A stretch of 54,287 nt of DNA from Comamonadaceae bacterium. GTDB taxonomy: Bacteria > Pseudomonadota > Gammaproteobacteria > Burkholderiales > Burkholderiaceae_C. The stretch spans positions 1 to 54,287 of the forward strand of contig CANBYM010000005.1 of the NCBI GenBank assembly GCA_947373605.1. Direction: 5' to 3'. A program made the translations under genes and the position numbers. Shown in pieces: positions 1-8,472 of the stretch. The stretch's first letter is position 1. Each line of letters opens with the position of its first letter. The notes beneath the pieces were generated by a model. That model was not told the origin of the DNA. It did not search any database and saw nothing but the letters and a program-made list of their open reading frames with translations.

Positions 1-147
1 CCAGAGCCAGGAACTGAGGAAGCATTCCTGGGTGGGTCTTTTGACTTCTGCTCAACGTAGCGGACTGGTTACCGCTTGGTCTGGTCAACACCGGGCTTGT
101 TCGGATTTCTCCTCACAAGCCCCGTCTTTTAAGGCGGGGTTGTTGAC
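1..147 (+). mobile_element. Probable right end of an IS200/IS605-type (TnpB) element, cut by the window edge
   Basis: A strong imperfect hairpin lies at 118-141: arm AGCCCCGTC (118-126), loop TTTTAA, arm GGCGGGGTT (133-141), with two G-T pairs. It is followed by GTTGAC (142-147). A hairpin of this form ending close to a GTTGAC or GTTCAC-like end is typical of IS200/IS605 right ends, where the omega-RNA of TnpB also ends. In frame 1 a reading frame closes with TAG at 58-60 after residues PEPGTEEAFLGG, which could be the TnpB C-terminus, but this is weak. The rest of the element would lie left of the window. The hairpin could instead be a plain terminator for a rightward gene, although only a short T stretch follows it. 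Confidence 0.45.
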
Positions 148-159
148 GGTGTAACTTTC

Positions 160-2427
160 TTACGCGGTTTGCGAATTATTTTGCGTTGCTGCTTTGATAG
201 CGGCCAAGACGCGCTCTGCAGTGAACGGCACTTCACGAAGGCGTGCGCCGGTTGCATCAAAGACAGCATTCCCGATGGCTGCCGGGATCACAGCCGCACT
301 CGGTTCACCTGCACCCCAAGGTTTCTCATTGGGCCGGTCGATCAGTACGTAATCAATTTTCGGGACCGCAGGCATGCGCAAAATGGGATACGAGTTCCAG
401 TCAAGACTCGTCACATTCGAGGCATCCCACTTAAGGTCTTCAATCAACGTGCGCGAGATGGTTTGAATCACATTTCCATCAATCTGTGAGGTGACGCCAT
501 CAGGGTTAATGATCTGCCCGCAATCCTGCGCAACCGTAAATTTGATGACCTTGATCTCCCCGGTTTTGACGTTCACTTCAATGTCTGCAACTGCGCCGAC
601 ATAGGTGCGAGCAAGGTCGTATCTGATGTATGCAACGCCACGTCCCCGTGCAACATCCTCCTGAATTTTTGAGCGTGGTGTAGACGGTACCCAATTGACA
701 GCCGCCTTAAGCCTTTGCAATAGATCCAGGCCACGAGGGTCCTGCAGGTATTTGAGGCGCGCCTCAAACGGATCTACGCCGGCGGCATGTGCCAATTCAT
801 CAAAGAAGGACTCACCGGCGAAATTGTTTTGCATCCGGCCCGGCGTGCGTATCCAGCTCGCACGCAGCGGGGTGCTCTCTATCCAATGCGAAGTAATCTC
901 GACGTTCGGCACGTTATATGGGATTGCCAAACCCTGCTGAATGCTGCCCGGATAATCCAGCTCGGACGGCAATCCCGCAATTTGCGCAGCGAGTAGGGGA
1001 ACAAAGGAGTCTTTGGGCCGGATAGGCAGCCACGTCTCTGCTGACCATGCCACCAACTGGCCCTGTGCATCCATACCGGCCTTGAGTGCTACCGAAGTTG
1101 GAACACCTTTAGGGTCCCAGCCATGCTCATCATGGCGCATCCACTGCACGCGAACGGGCTTGCCGATTTCCCGCGAAATCAGCGCTGCGTCACCGGACGC
1201 GTCCTCATGGCCATTACGTCCGTAGCAACCCGAGCCATCCACATAGATACAGTGAACATCGTCGTTCTTGAGCTCCAACATATGGGCAATCTGCTTCTGC
1301 AGGTTGTGCGTCATCTGGGAGGCTGACCAAACCGTAACCTTGCCGTCTTTGTAATCCGCAACAGAGCATGACGGGCCGATGGAGCCATGTGTATGCACAG
1401 CGAATTGATAGTCAGCGCTCATTACCTTGGAAGCGCCCTTGAGACCTGCGGATGCATCACCTGCCTTTTGCAGGTTCTCGTCGCTCACGATCTGGGTTCG
1501 CCGCATGTGCTCGTAAATCTTTGCGCGCTCCGGCAGGCCTTTCCATTCGCTCCATTTGGCATTGACCAGTCGTGATGCTTTGATCGCAGCCCACTCCGAC
1601 TTGGCAACGACTGCAAGAAAGTTGCCCTTGCGTACCGTCTGGACGAACCCGTTTACCTTTTTGGCTTTGCTGTCGTCATAGGACAACAAATCGGATTTAA
1701 TGCCCGCCGGGCGGATGACCCGCGCATGCAGCATGCCCGGTACACGCAAGTCATGCATGAATGTGAATTCACCGGTGACTTTGGCGGCAATATCAACGCG
1801 GCGAACGGACTTGCCAACGATCTTGTAGGAAGCAGGGTCTTTGAGCGCCGCCTTGGCATCCACCTTCATGGTCAGTGGAGCGTTGCCTACTAGCTCGCCA
1901 TAGCTGAGCGAACGGCCGCTACTAAGCACCGAGCCGTCTGCAGTTTTAACTGCGTCTAAGGGGACTCCGAGCTTCTGAGCGCCTTGCGCCCGCAAGGCTG
2001 CGCGGGCCGTTGCCGCAGCTTGGCGGATTTGCATTCCACCGACTTGAATGGACAGGCTGCCAAACGTCGGCCCCTGGTCCGGGGTCAGGAGGGTGTCGCC
2101 TTGAATCATCTTAATCCTGTCCATGGACGTATCGAGCTCGTCCGCGACGATTTGCATCAGCGCAGTTCGCACACCGGTGCCCAGATCCACCTTGCCGGAA
2201 AAAACGGTAACCACCCCCTGTTCGTCAATCGACAAGAAACCTTCAACGTCGTTGATTGACAGCGATTTGGCTTTGTCCAGCGTTGATGGGACTACTGCCA
2301 CAGCAGTTGATTTCAAAGGCAGCGCAGAGCCGATAGTGAACGTCACTACGAGTGCACCGCCACCTTTTAAGAATCCACGGCGGCTGATCTCTTGAGGGAG
2401 GGGATTTTTGGCGTGAACGATATTCAT
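160..2427 (-). CDS. Xanthine dehydrogenase-family molybdopterin-binding subunit (IorB-like), Tat-exported
   Basis: The 755-residue large subunit of a molybdenum hydroxylase of the isoquinoline 1-oxidoreductase / periplasmic aldehyde oxidase type. It should hydroxylate an N-heterocycle or aldehyde with water as oxygen donor and pass electrons to the [2Fe-2S] partner encoded 24 bases upstream. A twin-arginine signal, SRRGFLK (residues 15-21), precedes a hydrophobic stretch, so the folded enzyme is exported to the periplasm. Near the C-terminus WGAGEPSAAV holds the Glu expected as the catalytic base of this family. The start follows AGGAA. No FAD subunit and no fused cytochrome domain are present, so electrons must leave through a separate carrier, possibly the dihaem cytochrome at 8469. 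The substrate cannot be told from sequence. The stop lies 13 bases from the putative transposon end. Confidence 0.88.
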   Translation of the reverse strand: MNIVHAKNPLPQEISRRGFLKGGGALVVTFTIGSALPLKSTAVAVVPSTLDKAKSLSINDVEGFLSIDEQGVVTVFSGKVDLGTGVRTALMQIVADELDTSMDRIKMIQGDTLLTPDQGPTFGSLSIQVGGMQIRQAAATARAALRAQGAQKLGVPLDAVKTADGSVLSSGRSLSYGELVGNAPLTMKVDAKAALKDPASYKIVGKSVRRVDIAAKVTGEFTFMHDLRVPGMLHARVIRPAGIKSDLLSYDDSKAKKVNGFVQTVRKGNFLAVVAKSEWAAIKASRLVNAKWSEWKGLPERAKIYEHMRRTQIVSDENLQKAGDASAGLKGASKVMSADYQFAVHTHGSIGPSCSVADYKDGKVTVWSASQMTHNLQKQIAHMLELKNDDVHCIYVDGSGCYGRNGHEDASGDAALISREIGKPVRVQWMRHDEHGWDPKGVPTSVALKAGMDAQGQLVAWSAETWLPIRPKDSFVPLLAAQIAGLPSELDYPGSIQQGLAIPYNVPNVEITSHWIESTPLRASWIRTPGRMQNNFAGESFFDELAHAAGVDPFEARLKYLQDPRGLDLLQRLKAAVNWVPSTPRSKIQEDVARGRGVAYIRYDLARTYVGAVADIEVNVKTGEIKVIKFTVAQDCGQIINPDGVTSQIDGNVIQTISRTLIEDLKWDASNVTSLDWNSYPILRMPAVPKIDYVLIDRPNEKPWGAGEPSAAVIPAAIGNAVFDATGARLREVPFTAERVLAAIKAATQNNSQTA

Positions 2428-2451
2428 TTTGATGATTCCTTGTTCAGTCGC

Positions 2452-2922
2452 TCAGGCGGTGACTTCTTGATCGCTGGCACGCTGCACTGCGCGCACGATC
2501 CGCTTATGGGTTCCGCAGCGGCAAAGGTTCATGGCCAAGCCCTCTTTGATCTGCTGCTCAGTAGGCTTGGGATTTCTCTTTAACAAATCGGCCGCCTGCA
2601 TGATCATGCCGTTGATGCAGTAGCCGCACTGCGCGGCCTGTTCATCGATGAAGGCCTGTTGCAGTTTGGAGGGCTTTTGGGAGGAGCCTAACCCTTCCAA
2701 GGTGGTCACAGCACCTGTGCCTACCGCTGAAACCGGCACCACGCAGGAGCGTACTGCAGCACCGTTGATGTGCACGGTGCACGCACCACATTGGCCAAGC
2801 CCGCAACCGAAACGGGGACCATGCAACTCCAATTCGTCCCGAAGAACATACAGCAAGGGGGTATCAGAATCCGCTTCAACGGCTTTGGCGACTCCGTTGA
2901 CTTTGATTTTGTACTTGGGCAT
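2452..2922 (-). CDS. [2Fe-2S]-binding small subunit of the molybdenum hydroxylase (IorA-like)
   Basis: A 156-residue two-cluster iron-sulphur subunit. The N-terminal plant-ferredoxin-like cluster is ligated by Cys40, Cys45, Cys48 and Cys60 (FGCGLGQCGAC then RSC). The C-terminal helical cluster uses CGYC and CRC motifs. This is the standard small subunit of two-subunit molybdenum hydroxylases and carries electrons from the molybdenum centre in the product of the next gene. It has no signal of its own, so it probably crosses the membrane folded with the Tat-tagged large subunit, as known for this family. The start is fixed by GAGGAG directly upstream of ATG. It is the penultimate gene of the leftward unit. 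Confidence 0.9.
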   Translation of the reverse strand: MPKYKIKVNGVAKAVEADSDTPLLYVLRDELELHGPRFGCGLGQCGACTVHINGAAVRSCVVPVSAVGTGAVTTLEGLGSSQKPSKLQQAFIDEQAAQCGYCINGMIMQAADLLKRNPKPTEQQIKEGLAMNLCRCGTHKRIVRAVQRASDQEVTA

Positions 2923-3072
2923 TTTTTCTCCTCGAACTACGATGAAATGACAGATTATTTTTAGAGCTGCTGAAGATAGAGCGAAGTTTGGAACAAGTGT
3001 GTCCCTCTTGTTACAGAGCCTTCATCTTTTATCGTGCGCAGTAAACGCTGTGTACCAAGGCAAACCGCTGAT

Positions 3073-3903
3073 TCAGGGCGCTGCTACGGAGGCACCTTCA
3101 ATGCCATTGCTCACCAAGGCGCGAGCGACGAATCCCGAAGACTTCATTTCCTGGACAAAGGCGCGCAAATAATGGATGCCGGAAGGGTCGCGTCCTTTTG
3201 GGATCGCCATGGCTTGGTTGATGGTCATAAAGCGGCCTGGCAGCAAACGAACGCCAGGAATGCGAAGCGCATCTTGTTCAAGCTGCTGCTTCACGCCGGC
3301 CGCAACTTCCATGTTTTGGGCGACCATCTGATTCGTCACTTCGGGTGAAGTCGGTACCCTGACCAAAGCGGCCTTTTTTAGTTCACGGGTCAGGAATAAA
3401 TCGTAGGCGCTGCCGCGGCCGACGACCACCCGCATACCTTCTTGATCCACTTGCTCACTGCGTGTGATTGCAGAATGTGCGGGAACCAGATAAGACCCTT
3501 CGATCACCACGTAGGCTGCGGTGAAGTCTGTATCTATTTCCCGAACGGGATCGATAGCGAAGAATCCAATATCCCAGGCACCCGTCTTAATGCCATCGAC
3601 GACTTTCCCGGCCGATTGGTAGGTCACCAACTCAACTTGGACACCAAGTTTGCGTCCCAACTCTCTGGCCAGATCTACCGATACCCCACGCGCTGCTCCC
3701 GTGACCGGGTCTTGGCTGGCAAGAATAGGGTTGCCGAAATTGATTGCTGCGCGCAACGCCCCCGTGGGCGCTAGCGAACGCCTGGCTGCATCGGCCTGCG
3801 CTCCTTGCATCACCCGATCCAGTGCCGGTGAACATGCGCTGGCAAGTGCTGCAATTCCAATGAGCATTAAATAGATTCGCCTGGTCTGGAGAAGGCTTCG
3901 CAC
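3073..3903 (-). CDS. Type 2 periplasmic solute-binding lipoprotein (SBP_bac_3-like)
   Basis: From the chosen GTG start the protein has 276 residues, beginning with a basic segment (RSLLQTRR), a hydrophobic stretch and a lipobox LASAC, so it should be a lipoprotein facing the periplasm. The body reads as a family 3 solute-binding fold: LRAAINFGNPILA at the start of lobe 1 and GVSVDLARELGRKLGV further on. No ABC permease or ATPase gene is nearby, so it is an orphan binding protein. In quinoprotein loci, binding-protein-like partners (MoxJ/XoxJ) assist the dehydrogenase; such a role is possible here but unproven. A longer start 57 bases upstream would overlap the preceding gene, so GTG at 3903 was preferred because it gives a proper lipoprotein signal. 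Confidence 0.72.
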   Translation of the reverse strand: MRSLLQTRRIYLMLIGIAALASACSPALDRVMQGAQADAARRSLAPTGALRAAINFGNPILASQDPVTGAARGVSVDLARELGRKLGVQVELVTYQSAGKVVDGIKTGAWDIGFFAIDPVREIDTDFTAAYVVIEGSYLVPAHSAITRSEQVDQEGMRVVVGRGSAYDLFLTRELKKAALVRVPTSPEVTNQMVAQNMEVAAGVKQQLEQDALRIPGVRLLPGRFMTINQAMAIPKGRDPSGIHYLRAFVQEMKSSGFVARALVSNGIEGASVAAP

Positions 3904-3919
3904 AGTTAATCCACGAAAT

Positions 3920-4909
3920 TCAAGGAGCGCAACCGGCCACACATTTGGAGTCGACATCAAAGTCCATCGCCTTTCCGCTCAATGGCAAGTAGGCCGGGAC
4001 CTTGGTATTTTTGATGAAGGTGTCCGACTTAGAGCCAACAACCAGCTTCCCGTCCTGCGTGGCCGCTTCATTGGCATGGGAGATGATGACTGCGGCAGGC
4101 TGGATCATTTCGTTGACGACGTAGGCGGCTTCAAGGGGACCTGTAGTGAAGGTTCCACCAATATTCAGGACCGCTAACTTTGCGTGATAAAACTTACGGA
4201 TGATCGCATCATGTTCTGCCATCATCCCTGTATCACCGGATAGGTAGACCACAAGCCCATTCGAGAATTTAAGGACAAACCCGCCAGCCGGGCCCACATA
4301 GGCAGTCAGTGCATTCGCTGCCAGTGTCTTGGCCAGCTCTCCATTCAAAAACATCGGATCAACACCATTCGAATGGGCCGCTGGCACGCCGGAAATTTCT
4401 ACTGAGCCAACTTTGGTTTGGGCGCCAAAACGGAGCAACTGAACCTGTTTGGGATCACCGCCGGCATCTCTGACTTTGGCGGCCAGGAAAATGGCCATTT
4501 CCGAACCTACGATAAGTTTTGCCTTTCTGGCTACCGCAATGTTTACTGTATTCGAGCTTGGCACTACCTTCACAGAAAAATCGGGACCGGCGCAAGCACC
4601 GGCATTTGCGGCAGGCTGGATTGCGTCACCGAGATGATCAGCGTGTGCATGCGATAGCAGAAGGGCATCTATACGTCCGAGGCGCTCATCCGTGGGGCCA
4701 CGTACTGTTCGCCCCGCGTCGTAAAGAATTCGGGTGCCATCTGGATCTTCAAATACCAAGGCCCTGTCTGCAGAACAAAACTCGCCACTGTGGCTGCCCA
4801 ATGGCGTGATCCTGACCGTGCCGGGATGATCGCTAGCGGCTTGCGTTGTTGCATGCATGGAAGCCGCAACAGCGAGGACTAAAAGAACCTTCGTTACATT
4901 AATTTTCAC
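3920..4909 (-). CDS. Exported MBL-fold metal-dependent hydrolase (UlaG-like)
   Basis: A protein of 329 residues from a GTG start preceded by AGGAG. The N-terminus KINVTKVLLVLAVAASMHATTQA is a clear Sec signal, so it acts in the periplasm. The metal site motif SHAHADHLGD matches HxHxDH of the metallo-beta-lactamase fold; a later YLSGDTG supplies the bridging Asp and IISHANE a further His. The overall pattern resembles UlaG / beta-lactamase-like hydrolases that open lactones or cleave phosphoesters. Next to a sugar-type quinoprotein dehydrogenase, which makes lactones, a lactonase role is attractive, but that is inference. It sits between the TonB receptor and the binding lipoprotein in the same leftward unit. 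Confidence 0.8.
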   Translation of the reverse strand: MKINVTKVLLVLAVAASMHATTQAASDHPGTVRITPLGSHSGEFCSADRALVFEDPDGTRILYDAGRTVRGPTDERLGRIDALLLSHAHADHLGDAIQPAANAGACAGPDFSVKVVPSSNTVNIAVARKAKLIVGSEMAIFLAAKVRDAGGDPKQVQLLRFGAQTKVGSVEISGVPAAHSNGVDPMFLNGELAKTLAANALTAYVGPAGGFVLKFSNGLVVYLSGDTGMMAEHDAIIRKFYHAKLAVLNIGGTFTTGPLEAAYVVNEMIQPAAVIISHANEAATQDGKLVVGSKSDTFIKNTKVPAYLPLSGKAMDFDVDSKCVAGCAP

Positions 4910-4941
4910 GTCGAACTCCTGTTTGGTACTTGTAATTGACT

Positions 4942-4960
4942 TTTCACATTCATTGTGAAA
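4942..4960. promoter_or_regulatory. 7-bp inverted repeat TTTCACA-N5-TGTGAAA between receptor and hydrolase genes
   Basis: Perfect arms at 4942-4948 and 4954-4960 flank TTCAT. The site lies one base past the TonB receptor stop and 33 bases upstream of the hydrolase start. It could be an operator, a weak terminator (there is no strong T run) or a processing site. The TGTGA core recalls Crp-family half-sites, but the 5-base spacer is shorter than the 6 of classical Crp sites. Confidence 0.35.
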
Positions 4961-4961
4961 C

Positions 4962-7094
4962 TTATATCGGGACACTAAGACTGATGCCTGCCGTCCAATT
5001 TCTGGGCAATGCCGGCTCGTAATACTGCGCACTTGACTGGTTCACGATAACCGAACCTATGTACCGCTCGTCAGACAAATTGTTCAAGCGGCCATAGAAA
5101 CTCACAAAGCCTTTTCCCACAGACCACCGCTGATTAACGCCGATGTTAAAAATCGTATGTCCGTCAGCCGAATCGTTATTGGTGTCATTGGCGTATATGC
5201 GACCGGCCTGAATAACCTCCAAGGATATTCTTGTGCCAAGGGCTGCTGCGCCTCTGCTTGCTTCGGCAACTTCGCTAGCCCAGGCGATTTCAGAAAAAAC
5301 CGAGGACTGCGGTATACCGGGCAATTTGTTTCCTGCATTGACGGTGGTGGTCCCACTAGCGCTTTTGGAAGAAAAGGTTTGAGAATATTGCGCGTCTATC
5401 ATGGAAGCCGATAGCAGCGCAGAAACATGCGGAGACAGCAAAGCATTGCCCGACAATTCAAAGCCATTGCGCAGGGTTCCCGGCGCATTCTTATAAGCGG
5501 ACTGACCGCCGCTACTTACCGCAACAACTATTTCGTCCGTGGTGCTGATTTGGTAGATGGCGAAATCTAAACGTGCGTCTCTGGTTGGGGTCCACTTTGC
5601 GCCGACCTCGATATGTTTGCTGGATGCCGCGTTCAATGCGGGGTTAAATCTACCGATTGGCGCTGCGGTGCCGCTATAGGCCATTTCAGCCAATGTGGGC
5701 GTTTCGAAGCCCTGGCCGTAATTGGCATACAGATTGACATCATCGCGCGCGTGGTACGTCGCGCCCAATACGGGACTGTTTGCGCTGTAGCTGGTATTTC
5801 CTGAGCCGTCCGGGTCCTTGGGTGTGATGTAGTAGTCATCACTGATAAAACGCACCGTGCTGGCACGCAGACCTGTTACCAGCGAAAAGTTGTCGTTTAA
5901 GAGCGCAGTACCTTGTACAAAAAGATCACTATTTTCTGACTGGTTAAGTTCATTGCGGGTCAGTGTTGACTGTTGACCCGCAACCGTGGCGCCGCCTTGT
6001 CGGGCTTCACGTGAACGGTCAAATTCATAGCCTGAAGCCCATTCAATCGGCATATCACGCCAGGATGTTCGCTCGTTGTATTGGAGTCCCGCACCATAGT
6101 AAGTTCGACCTAATCCCACCCAACTTCCGGTATCCGGAAAAATGCCGCTGGGTGGTACTGTGGCTGCCTGGTACTGCATGTTGTCGCGTGTTCCGTAGTA
6201 GGCTCGTCCCGTAAATGAGCGATCCTTATCTAAAGCGTAAGTTGCGGAACTCCCCAGTTGATTTTGTAGAACATTTTTTCGTGTGGAATAGTTGAGCGCG
6301 CCTGTCCCCGCTTGTGTTGGCTCGCTGTTCACCTGTGCTCGCGTTAAGCCCAGTGGGTCCATGGCCAGCGGCATATCAAATTGGTTCACGACAAAGTTGA
6401 CATGCATTTGATCGTTGGCATCAAAGCTCAGCTTGCCGTTGAATTGCTTGCGTTGTGCCTGACTGTTTGCACGATAGCCATCGACTGAAAAGGTTGCGTA
6501 ATCAGCGACGATGCCGTACTTGCCCACGGTGTCACTGAACTGGTAGTCCGCCCGATGAAGCCCGTAGGAGCCCAAGTAGTACTCGTAATCGACTTGCGGT
6601 TCCCGTGACGCAGCCTTGGTAAACGCCTGTATGACACCACCGGAAGCGTTTCCATAAAGCTGGGCAAGCGGGCCACGCAACACTTCGATGTGATCCATAG
6701 ACGTGAGACTGATCGATGAGCTTTGCCCTTGTCCATCAGGTGTTGTGGCCGGAATGCCATCAATCAACAATCGGATGCCCCTGATTCCGAATGCTGAACG
6801 CGCACCGAAACCGCGGATCGATAGCTGCAAATCCTGCGCGTAGTTTTCCCGATCCAGGATAGTGATGCCGGGGACTTTTACAAGCGATTCCGAAAGATTG
6901 ACCTGCGGGCCGGCAGACTTGATTTCGCCTGAACCAACTACTTGAATTGCCGCAGGTGCGTCGAAAGACCTCTGCTCTGAGCGAGACGCCGAAACAACTA
7001 CCTCTGTTAGTGACTGTGCTTGCGTGAAGCCCGGGACGAATCCCGCAACCGTTAGAACTGCAGTAGGAATCAGCAGGCGCAGGAGGATGGTCAT
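4962..7094 (-). CDS. TonB-dependent outer membrane receptor
   Basis: A 710-residue protein with the signal MTILLRLLIPTAVLTVAGFVPGFTQA, a plug domain (EVVVSASRSEQRSFDAPAAI, later VLRGPLAQLYGNASGGVI) and a C-terminal beta-barrel. It takes up a siderophore, metal chelate or small organic ligand across the outer membrane using TonB energy. The plug motif LRGPLAQLYGNASGG is typical of the FecA/FyuA-like group, and the signal is followed directly by a TonB-box-like stretch. As first gene of the unit with the hydrolase, binding protein and molybdenum hydroxylase, it may import their substrate or a cofactor such as PQQ rather than iron. No FecI/FecR pair is nearby. Confidence 0.88.
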   Translation of the reverse strand: MTILLRLLIPTAVLTVAGFVPGFTQAQSLTEVVVSASRSEQRSFDAPAAIQVVGSGEIKSAGPQVNLSESLVKVPGITILDRENYAQDLQLSIRGFGARSAFGIRGIRLLIDGIPATTPDGQGQSSSISLTSMDHIEVLRGPLAQLYGNASGGVIQAFTKAASREPQVDYEYYLGSYGLHRADYQFSDTVGKYGIVADYATFSVDGYRANSQAQRKQFNGKLSFDANDQMHVNFVVNQFDMPLAMDPLGLTRAQVNSEPTQAGTGALNYSTRKNVLQNQLGSSATYALDKDRSFTGRAYYGTRDNMQYQAATVPPSGIFPDTGSWVGLGRTYYGAGLQYNERTSWRDMPIEWASGYEFDRSREARQGGATVAGQQSTLTRNELNQSENSDLFVQGTALLNDNFSLVTGLRASTVRFISDDYYITPKDPDGSGNTSYSANSPVLGATYHARDDVNLYANYGQGFETPTLAEMAYSGTAAPIGRFNPALNAASSKHIEVGAKWTPTRDARLDFAIYQISTTDEIVVAVSSGGQSAYKNAPGTLRNGFELSGNALLSPHVSALLSASMIDAQYSQTFSSKSASGTTTVNAGNKLPGIPQSSVFSEIAWASEVAEASRGAAALGTRISLEVIQAGRIYANDTNNDSADGHTIFNIGVNQRWSVGKGFVSFYGRLNNLSDERYIGSVIVNQSSAQYYEPALPRNWTAGISLSVPI

Positions 7095-7145
7095 AGCTTT
7101 ATTTGAAGGGGGAGGCTAGTAAACAACAGAATGAAATAACCTATT

Positions 7146-7159
7146 CGACAGAAGTGTCG
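7146..7159. promoter_or_regulatory. Inverted repeat CGACA-N4-TGTCG in the divergent promoter region
   Basis: Perfect 5-base arms around GAAG lie in the 139-base region between the divergent receptor and quinoprotein genes, the natural place for an operator controlling both units. A related TTTGACAG follows at 7164-7171. No regulator gene is adjacent, so the protein that would bind is unknown. Confidence 0.35.
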
Positions 7160-7233
7160 CGCATTTGACAGGTCTTGATAGCAAAAGCAAAGCAAACTCA
7201 CAGATCAAAAAATAATTTCTAGCAGGAGACAAC

Positions 7234-8472
7234 ATGAAAGTTCATTACGTTGCGGCTTTGAGCCGTCCCTTGGTTTTGGCGCTAGCGCTTGCGGGTGCCA
7301 CATGCGCGATGGCCCAGACGGCAGCCGCACCCGCGAGCACGCCGATGATCCCCCCTACCTGGGCTCAGGGCCGAACCCCTGATCAGGAAGGCTTGAATTT
7401 GGCGCCGAACCCTCCCGGCATTACGGCACTGGCGGCGGCCGATATTCCTACCGCGTCACTTAAGGTGCCCAAGGGCTTCAAGGTCGAGCTATGGGCCTCC
7501 GGTATGCCTAATGCGCGTTCTATGGCGCAAGCGCCGTCCGGTACGCTGTTTGTAGGTACGCGTTTTCCGGGCAATGTTTATGCGGTCGTGAGCAAAGGCG
7601 GTCAGCGTGAGGTCAAGGTTATCGCTAAGGGACTGCATCGGCCCAACGGCGTTGTATTCAAAGACGGATCGCTGTATGTGGCGGAGCTCTCCCGGATCAT
7701 TCGTTACGACAACATTGAAGCCAACCTGGATCATCCGCCGGAGCCGGTAGTCGTCTTTGACGCGTTGCCCAAGGATGAGCCGCACGGCTGGAAATATATG
7801 CGTCTGAGTCCCGATGGAAAGTATCTGTATTTTCAGATCGGAACACCGTCGAATATCGTGATGCCACCACTCACCCATGCAACCATCAATCGTCTGAACC
7901 TTAAGACCAATATTATGGAAACCGTTGCCCATGGCGTGCGCAATAGCGTCGGCATGGACTTTGATCCTGTCACCCATGATCTGTGGTTCACCAACAATGG
8001 CCGTGACTGGGTGAATGATGAACTGCCCAACGACACCTTGCACCACCTCGCCCACAACGGTATGAACTTTGGTTTCCCGTTCTGCCATCAGGGTGACTTG
8101 CTGGACCTGGAATATGGCAAAGGACGCTCTTGCGCAGAGTTCGACAAGCCTTCGTTGAATCTAGGCCCTCATGTCGCTGCATTGGGTATGCGCTTTTATA
8201 CAGGGAAGCAATTTCCTGCCGAATACAAGCACAACATCTTCATTGCCGAACATGGTTCATGGAATCGGACAAAGAAGGTGGGCTATCGTGTGATGCGGGT
8301 GGTTATGGACGCAAAAGGAAAACCGGTCAAGCAGGAGCCCTTCATCACAGGCTGGCTGGACGGCGAGAGCTATTGGGGCCGCCCGGCTGACGTGCACATC
8401 ATGCCGGACGGTTCGATGCTGGTTTCGGATGACGAGGCGGGTGCCATATTCCGAATTTCCTACCAAAAATGA
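7234..8472 (+). CDS. PQQ-dependent sugar dehydrogenase, sorbosone dehydrogenase family
   Basis: A 412-residue exported beta-propeller oxidoreductase. The signal peptide ends near CAMAQ; AGGAG precedes the ATG. Motifs of the soluble quinoprotein sorbosone / aldose dehydrogenase group are visible: VPKGFKVELWASGMPNARSM at the start of the propeller, GLHRPNGVVFKDGSLYV, and EHGSWNRTKKVGYRV near the end. These enzymes oxidise an aldehyde or sugar in the periplasm and hand electrons to a cytochrome c, which is encoded next (ATGA overlap). PQQ synthesis genes are not in the window. Natural substrates in this family are often unknown, so sorbosone should not be assumed. Confidence 0.82.
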   Translation: MKVHYVAALSRPLVLALALAGATCAMAQTAAAPASTPMIPPTWAQGRTPDQEGLNLAPNPPGITALAAADIPTASLKVPKGFKVELWASGMPNARSMAQAPSGTLFVGTRFPGNVYAVVSKGGQREVKVIAKGLHRPNGVVFKDGSLYVAELSRIIRYDNIEANLDHPPEPVVVFDALPKDEPHGWKYMRLSPDGKYLYFQIGTPSNIVMPPLTHATINRLNLKTNIMETVAHGVRNSVGMDFDPVTHDLWFTNNGRDWVNDELPNDTLHHLAHNGMNFGFPFCHQGDLLDLEYGKGRSCAEFDKPSLNLGPHVAALGMRFYTGKQFPAEYKHNIFIAEHGSWNRTKKVGYRVMRVVMDAKGKPVKQEPFITGWLDGESYWGRPADVHIMPDGSMLVSDDEAGAIFRISYQK

